From: Proteobacteria bacterium SG_bin4
GTDB taxonomy: Bacteria > Pseudomonadota > Gammaproteobacteria > Burkholderiales > Nitrosomonadaceae
DNA: 64,000 nucleotides
Reading direction: 5' to 3'
NCBI GenBank assembly: GCA_002083395.1
Contig: LWDH01000016.1
Location: forward strand, 1-64,000
The translations under genes and the position numbers were made by a program. The notes beneath the pieces are model-generated. The model ran no database searches, was not told the origin of the DNA, and saw only the letters and a list, made by a program, of their open reading frames with translations. Of this stretch, positions 61,568 to 64,000 are shown piece by piece (position 1 is the first letter of the stretch; each line of letters starts with the position of its first letter).

Positions 61568-62296
61568 ATGGCTGGCCATAGTAAATGGGCGAACATCAAA
61601 CACAAGAAAGCCGCACAAGATGCCAAACGTGGCAAGGTGTTTACCAGGCTTATCAAAGAGATAACCGTGGCGGCAAGAATGGGGGGTGCAGATCCGGAAA
61701 GCAATCCACGGCTACGTTTAGCGGTTGATAAAGCATATGATCAAAATATGCCCAAAGATAATATCGAACGAGCGATTAAACGCGGTAGCGGAGCTCTCGA
61801 AGGGGTGGATTACGAAGAGATCCGCTATGAGGGGTATGGCATCGGCGGAGCTGCCGTCATGGTCGATTGTATGACGGATAATCGGGTTCGTACGGTTGCA
61901 GATGTTCGCCATGCTTTTACTAAATATGGTGGTAATCTGGGAACCGATGGCTCAGTTAGTTTCCTATTTAAACATTGCGGCCAACTGATTTTTGCGCCCG
62001 GCACCAATGAAGAAGAACTCATTGACGCAGCGCTTGAGGCGGGTGCCGAAGACGTTATCAGCAATGAGGACGGCAGTATCGAAGTTATTACAGCGCCTTA
62101 TGAATTTATTAATGTGAAACAAGCATTGGAAAAAGCGAGATTCAAAGCGGAGCATGCCGAGGTGACGATGAAGCCAAGTAGTGAAGCACTGCTAACTGGA
62201 GACGATGCGGTAAAAATGCAAAAACTGTTGGATGCTCTAGAAAATCTTGATGATGTTCAGAATGTTTATACTACAGCCATGATGAATCTGGATTAA
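61568..62296 (+). CDS. yebC: YebC/PmpR family (TACO1-like) regulatory protein
   Basis: The protein has 242 residues. AGHSKWANIKHKKAAQDAKR, FTRLIKEITVAARMGG and NMPKDNIERAIKRGSG are the highly conserved N-terminal blocks, and the acidic C-terminal domains are complete. Family members act as transcription factors and, more recently, in relief of ribosome stalling. The 237 bases upstream hold no gene. It precedes ruvC as in many proteobacteria. Confidence 0.95.
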   Translation: MAGHSKWANIKHKKAAQDAKRGKVFTRLIKEITVAARMGGADPESNPRLRLAVDKAYDQNMPKDNIERAIKRGSGALEGVDYEEIRYEGYGIGGAAVMVDCMTDNRVRTVADVRHAFTKYGGNLGTDGSVSFLFKHCGQLIFAPGTNEEELIDAALEAGAEDVISNEDGSIEVITAPYEFINVKQALEKARFKAEHAEVTMKPSSEALLTGDDAVKMQKLLDALENLDDVQNVYTTAMMNLD

Positions 62297-62322
62297 TTAT
62301 AAGTTAGGATAGGTGGGAAAAA

Positions 62323-62841
62323 ATTCGTATTCTAGGCATAGACCCAGGTTTGCGCATCACCGGTTTTGGAGTGATCGAGAGAAATGGCAATCAATTGATT
62401 TATGTCTGTAGCGGAAGTGTTAAAACGTCAGAAGGTGATTTACCGTCGAGACTCAAAGAAATTTTAGATAATGTCCGTGATGTGATTGAGCAGTATCAAC
62501 CGAATCACGTTGCAATCGAGCAAGTCTTTGTCAATCTTAATCCAAAGTCCACGCTCTTGCTGGGTCAGGCCCGCGGCGCTGCTATTTGTGCAGCTGTGTC
62601 AAATAATTTGAAAGTGGCCGAGTATACCGCACTGCAAATCAAACAAGCAGTTGTTGGAAGAGGGCACGCAAGCAAAGATCAAGTGCAGCAAATGATAATG
62701 CGATTACTGAATCTTACCGCCCATCCAAGTTCTGATGCTGCTGATGCGCTGGCATGTGCGGTGTGTCATGCGCATGGGGGACTCGGTTTAGGCAAAATTT
62801 CAACAACAGGATATCGTATGAAGCGGGGGCGGTTGGTTTGA
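62323..62841 (+). CDS. ruvC: Holliday junction resolvase RuvC, with apparent ATT start codon
   Basis: The conserved N-terminus IRILGIDPGLRITGFGVIE reads from ATT at 62323. The frame upstream holds only GAT AGG TGG GAA AAA before a TAG at 62305, with no ATG, GTG or TTG. The next possible start, TTG 62350, would remove the first catalytic Asp in GIDPG. AGGTGGG lies 5 bases before the ATT. The other acidic residues are present: Glu in VAIEQVFVNLNP, and the pair in SSDAADALACA. RuvC, 172 residues, cuts Holliday junctions moved by RuvAB. ATT is a rare true start, as known for infC. Confidence 0.85.
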   Translation: MRILGIDPGLRITGFGVIERNGNQLIYVCSGSVKTSEGDLPSRLKEILDNVRDVIEQYQPNHVAIEQVFVNLNPKSTLLLGQARGAAICAAVSNNLKVAEYTALQIKQAVVGRGHASKDQVQQMIMRLLNLTAHPSSDAADALACAVCHAHGGLGLGKISTTGYRMKRGRLV

Positions 62842-63422
62842 TAGGGCGGCTAACTGGGGTATTGATTGAGAAACGTCCGCCGCAGGTGTTGCTGGACGTG
62901 CATGGCATTGGCTATGAGATTGATGTTCCAATGAGCACTTATTATGATTTGCCGGCGAATGGGGTGGAAGTAACACTTTATACACATCTGTCGATCCGTG
63001 AAGATATGCATTTGCTGTTTGGTTTTGCGACGGAATCGGAACGGCAGGTTTTCCGGCAGTTGATAAAGGTGTCGGGTATTGGTGCAAGAACAGCGCTTGC
63101 GCTCTTATCCGGATTAAGTGTTCGAGATCTGTATCAAGCTGTTAGCATTCAAGATAGCGCGCGTTTAATCAAAATTCCTGGGATAGGAAAAAAAACTGCG
63201 GAGCGGTTATTATTGGAATTACGGGATAAGCTTGATTCTGAAGTAATCTGTACGGATACCATACCTTCGTCATCGAGGAACGGTAACGATATGCTAAATG
63301 CTTTGTTATCACTGGGATACAATGATCGGGAAGCAAATTGGGCTATCAATCAAATTGCACCAGAGCTATCACTTACGGACGGAATTCGCCAAGCGCTGCA
63401 GTTACTATCAAAGGAAAGGTAA
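62838..63422 (+). CDS. ruvA: Holliday junction branch migration protein RuvA, TTG start
   Basis: The protein has 194 residues from TTG 62838: (M)IGRLTGVLIEKRPPQVLLD is the family N-terminus. The helix-hairpin-helix repeats LIKVSGIGARTALALLSGL and LIKIPGIGKKTAERLLLEL follow, with domain III at about 145-194. The TTG overlaps the ruvC stop (TTTGATAG), so it is probably translated by coupling. Upstream codons in the same frame, from 62754, lie within ruvC and have no RuvA similarity. Confidence 0.93.
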   Translation: MIGRLTGVLIEKRPPQVLLDVHGIGYEIDVPMSTYYDLPANGVEVTLYTHLSIREDMHLLFGFATESERQVFRQLIKVSGIGARTALALLSGLSVRDLYQAVSIQDSARLIKIPGIGKKTAERLLLELRDKLDSEVICTDTIPSSSRNGNDMLNALLSLGYNDREANWAINQIAPELSLTDGIRQALQLLSKER

Positions 63423-63445
63423 CTTGATTCTAATGAGGTTGAGAC

Positions 63446-64000
63446 ATGATTGAAGTTGATCGGCTAATTACCGCAATGCCTGCATCCTCACAGGAAGAAG
63501 TTCTAGAACGAGCACTTCGTCCTAAGCAATTGCAAGAATATATTGGACAAGAGAAGATTCGCGAGCAATTGCAAATTTTCATCGAAGCTGCAAAGAAACG
63601 CCATGAAGCGCTCGATCATGTGCTGCTGTTTGGTCCGCCTGGGCTCGGGAAAACAACCCTTGCGCACATAATTTCAAAAGAGATGGGAGTGAATCTACGG
63701 CAAACCTCCGGTCCGGTTCTGGAGCGTCCGGGTGATTTGGCTGCTTTACTGACCAATCTCGAACCGAACGATGTATTATTTATTGATGAAATTCATCGTC
63801 TTTCTCCAATGGTTGAAGAAATTCTTTATCCAGCGCTGGAGGATTATCAATTAGATATCATGATAGGCGAAGGGCCAGCTGCTCGGTCCGTAAAACTCGA
63901 TCTTCCTTCTTTTACACTGGTGGGTGCTACGACGCGTGCAGGAATGCTTACAAATCCGCTGCGTGATCGATTTGGGATCGTATCTCGATTAGAATTTTAT
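63446..64000 (+). CDS. ruvB: Holliday junction DNA helicase RuvB, partial (C-terminus outside window)
   Basis: 185 codons from ATG 63446 to the window edge. LRPKQLQEYIGQEKIREQLQ, Walker A LLFGPPGLGKTTLAHII (about 69-85), Walker B FIDEIHRLSP and the sensor-1 TLVGATTRAGML are intact. It is the hexameric AAA+ motor that drives branch migration with RuvA. It begins 23 bases after ruvA. Confidence 0.97.
   Translation, partial: MIEVDRLITAMPASSQEEVLERALRPKQLQEYIGQEKIREQLQIFIEAAKKRHEALDHVLLFGPPGLGKTTLAHIISKEMGVNLRQTSGPVLERPGDLAALLTNLEPNDVLFIDEIHRLSPMVEEILYPALEDYQLDIMIGEGPAARSVKLDLPSFTLVGATTRAGMLTNPLRDRFGIVSRLEFY

Overview
The window is chromosomal DNA of a betaproteobacterium, most likely a Nitrosomonas-type ammonia oxidiser (Nitrosomonadaceae). 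This rests on the order and sequence of the division, Tol-Pal and ATP synthase genes, the betaproteobacterial DUF3460 gene, and a cytochrome of the P460/c'-beta superfamily. No amo or hao gene is in view, so the family assignment is an inference. I saw no rRNA, tRNA, CRISPR array, phage or transposase gene.

Layout. 1-4.3 kb, minus strand: an FKBP-type isomerase, a large AsmA-like DUF748 protein and a cut-off DUF2141 protein, with a 148-bp mobile-element-like repeat between the first two. 4.5-8.8 kb, plus strand: a YbaN-like membrane protein, an Aer-like aerotaxis receptor with a candidate sigma-28 promoter, and DUF3135 and DUF4139 proteins. 8.8-17.6 kb, minus strand, the accessory part: VanZ-like protein, a 24-residue membrane microprotein, a deoxyinosine glycosylase, then a tightly packed series read in the order cysteine desulfurase, nucleotidyltransferase, HIT protein, fatty acid desaturase and phosphoglycerate-mutase-like phosphatase. 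Upstream of these are a MNT/HEPN toxin-antitoxin pair, an Mrr-type restriction enzyme and an AlkA-type glycosylase.

17.6-35.7 kb is a complete dcw cluster: mraZ, rsmH, ftsL, ftsI, murE, murF, mraY, murD, ftsW, murG, murC, murB, ddl, ftsQ, ftsA, ftsZ. Most genes overlap their neighbours by 1-13 bases, and four MraZ-type boxes lie over the likely promoter. A ComEA-like protein and cysM follow in place of the frequent lpxC. 37.2-44.1 kb holds ybgC-tolQRAB-pal-cpoB and then queE-queC. 44.1-52.8 kb is mixed: a Spy/LTXXQ-like protein, a second copy of the repeat, a chromosomal TraT-like lipoprotein, an orphan Gly/Tyr-rich secreted protein, folB, plsY, tsaD, DUF3460, a lipoprotein, an SDR enzyme, DUF6164, the P460-family cytochrome, an Hpt protein and a thiolase. 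52.9-59.9 kb is the ATP synthase operon atpIBEFHAGDC with a clear sigma-70 promoter and a terminator. glmU, yebC and ruvC-ruvA-ruvB (cut off) complete the window.

Most of the window is ordinary core genome. The points most worth a second look are: a two-copy, TA-flanked MITE-like repeat, one copy of which splits a perfect palindrome; the strong-RBS 24-residue membrane peptide; the compact desaturase/nucleotidyltransferase/HIT/phosphatase operon, whose PGM-like protein lacks the substrate arginine pair; a P460-family cytochrome with Met where the cross-linking Lys is expected; and ruvC, whose conserved N-terminus can only be read from an ATT start codon.
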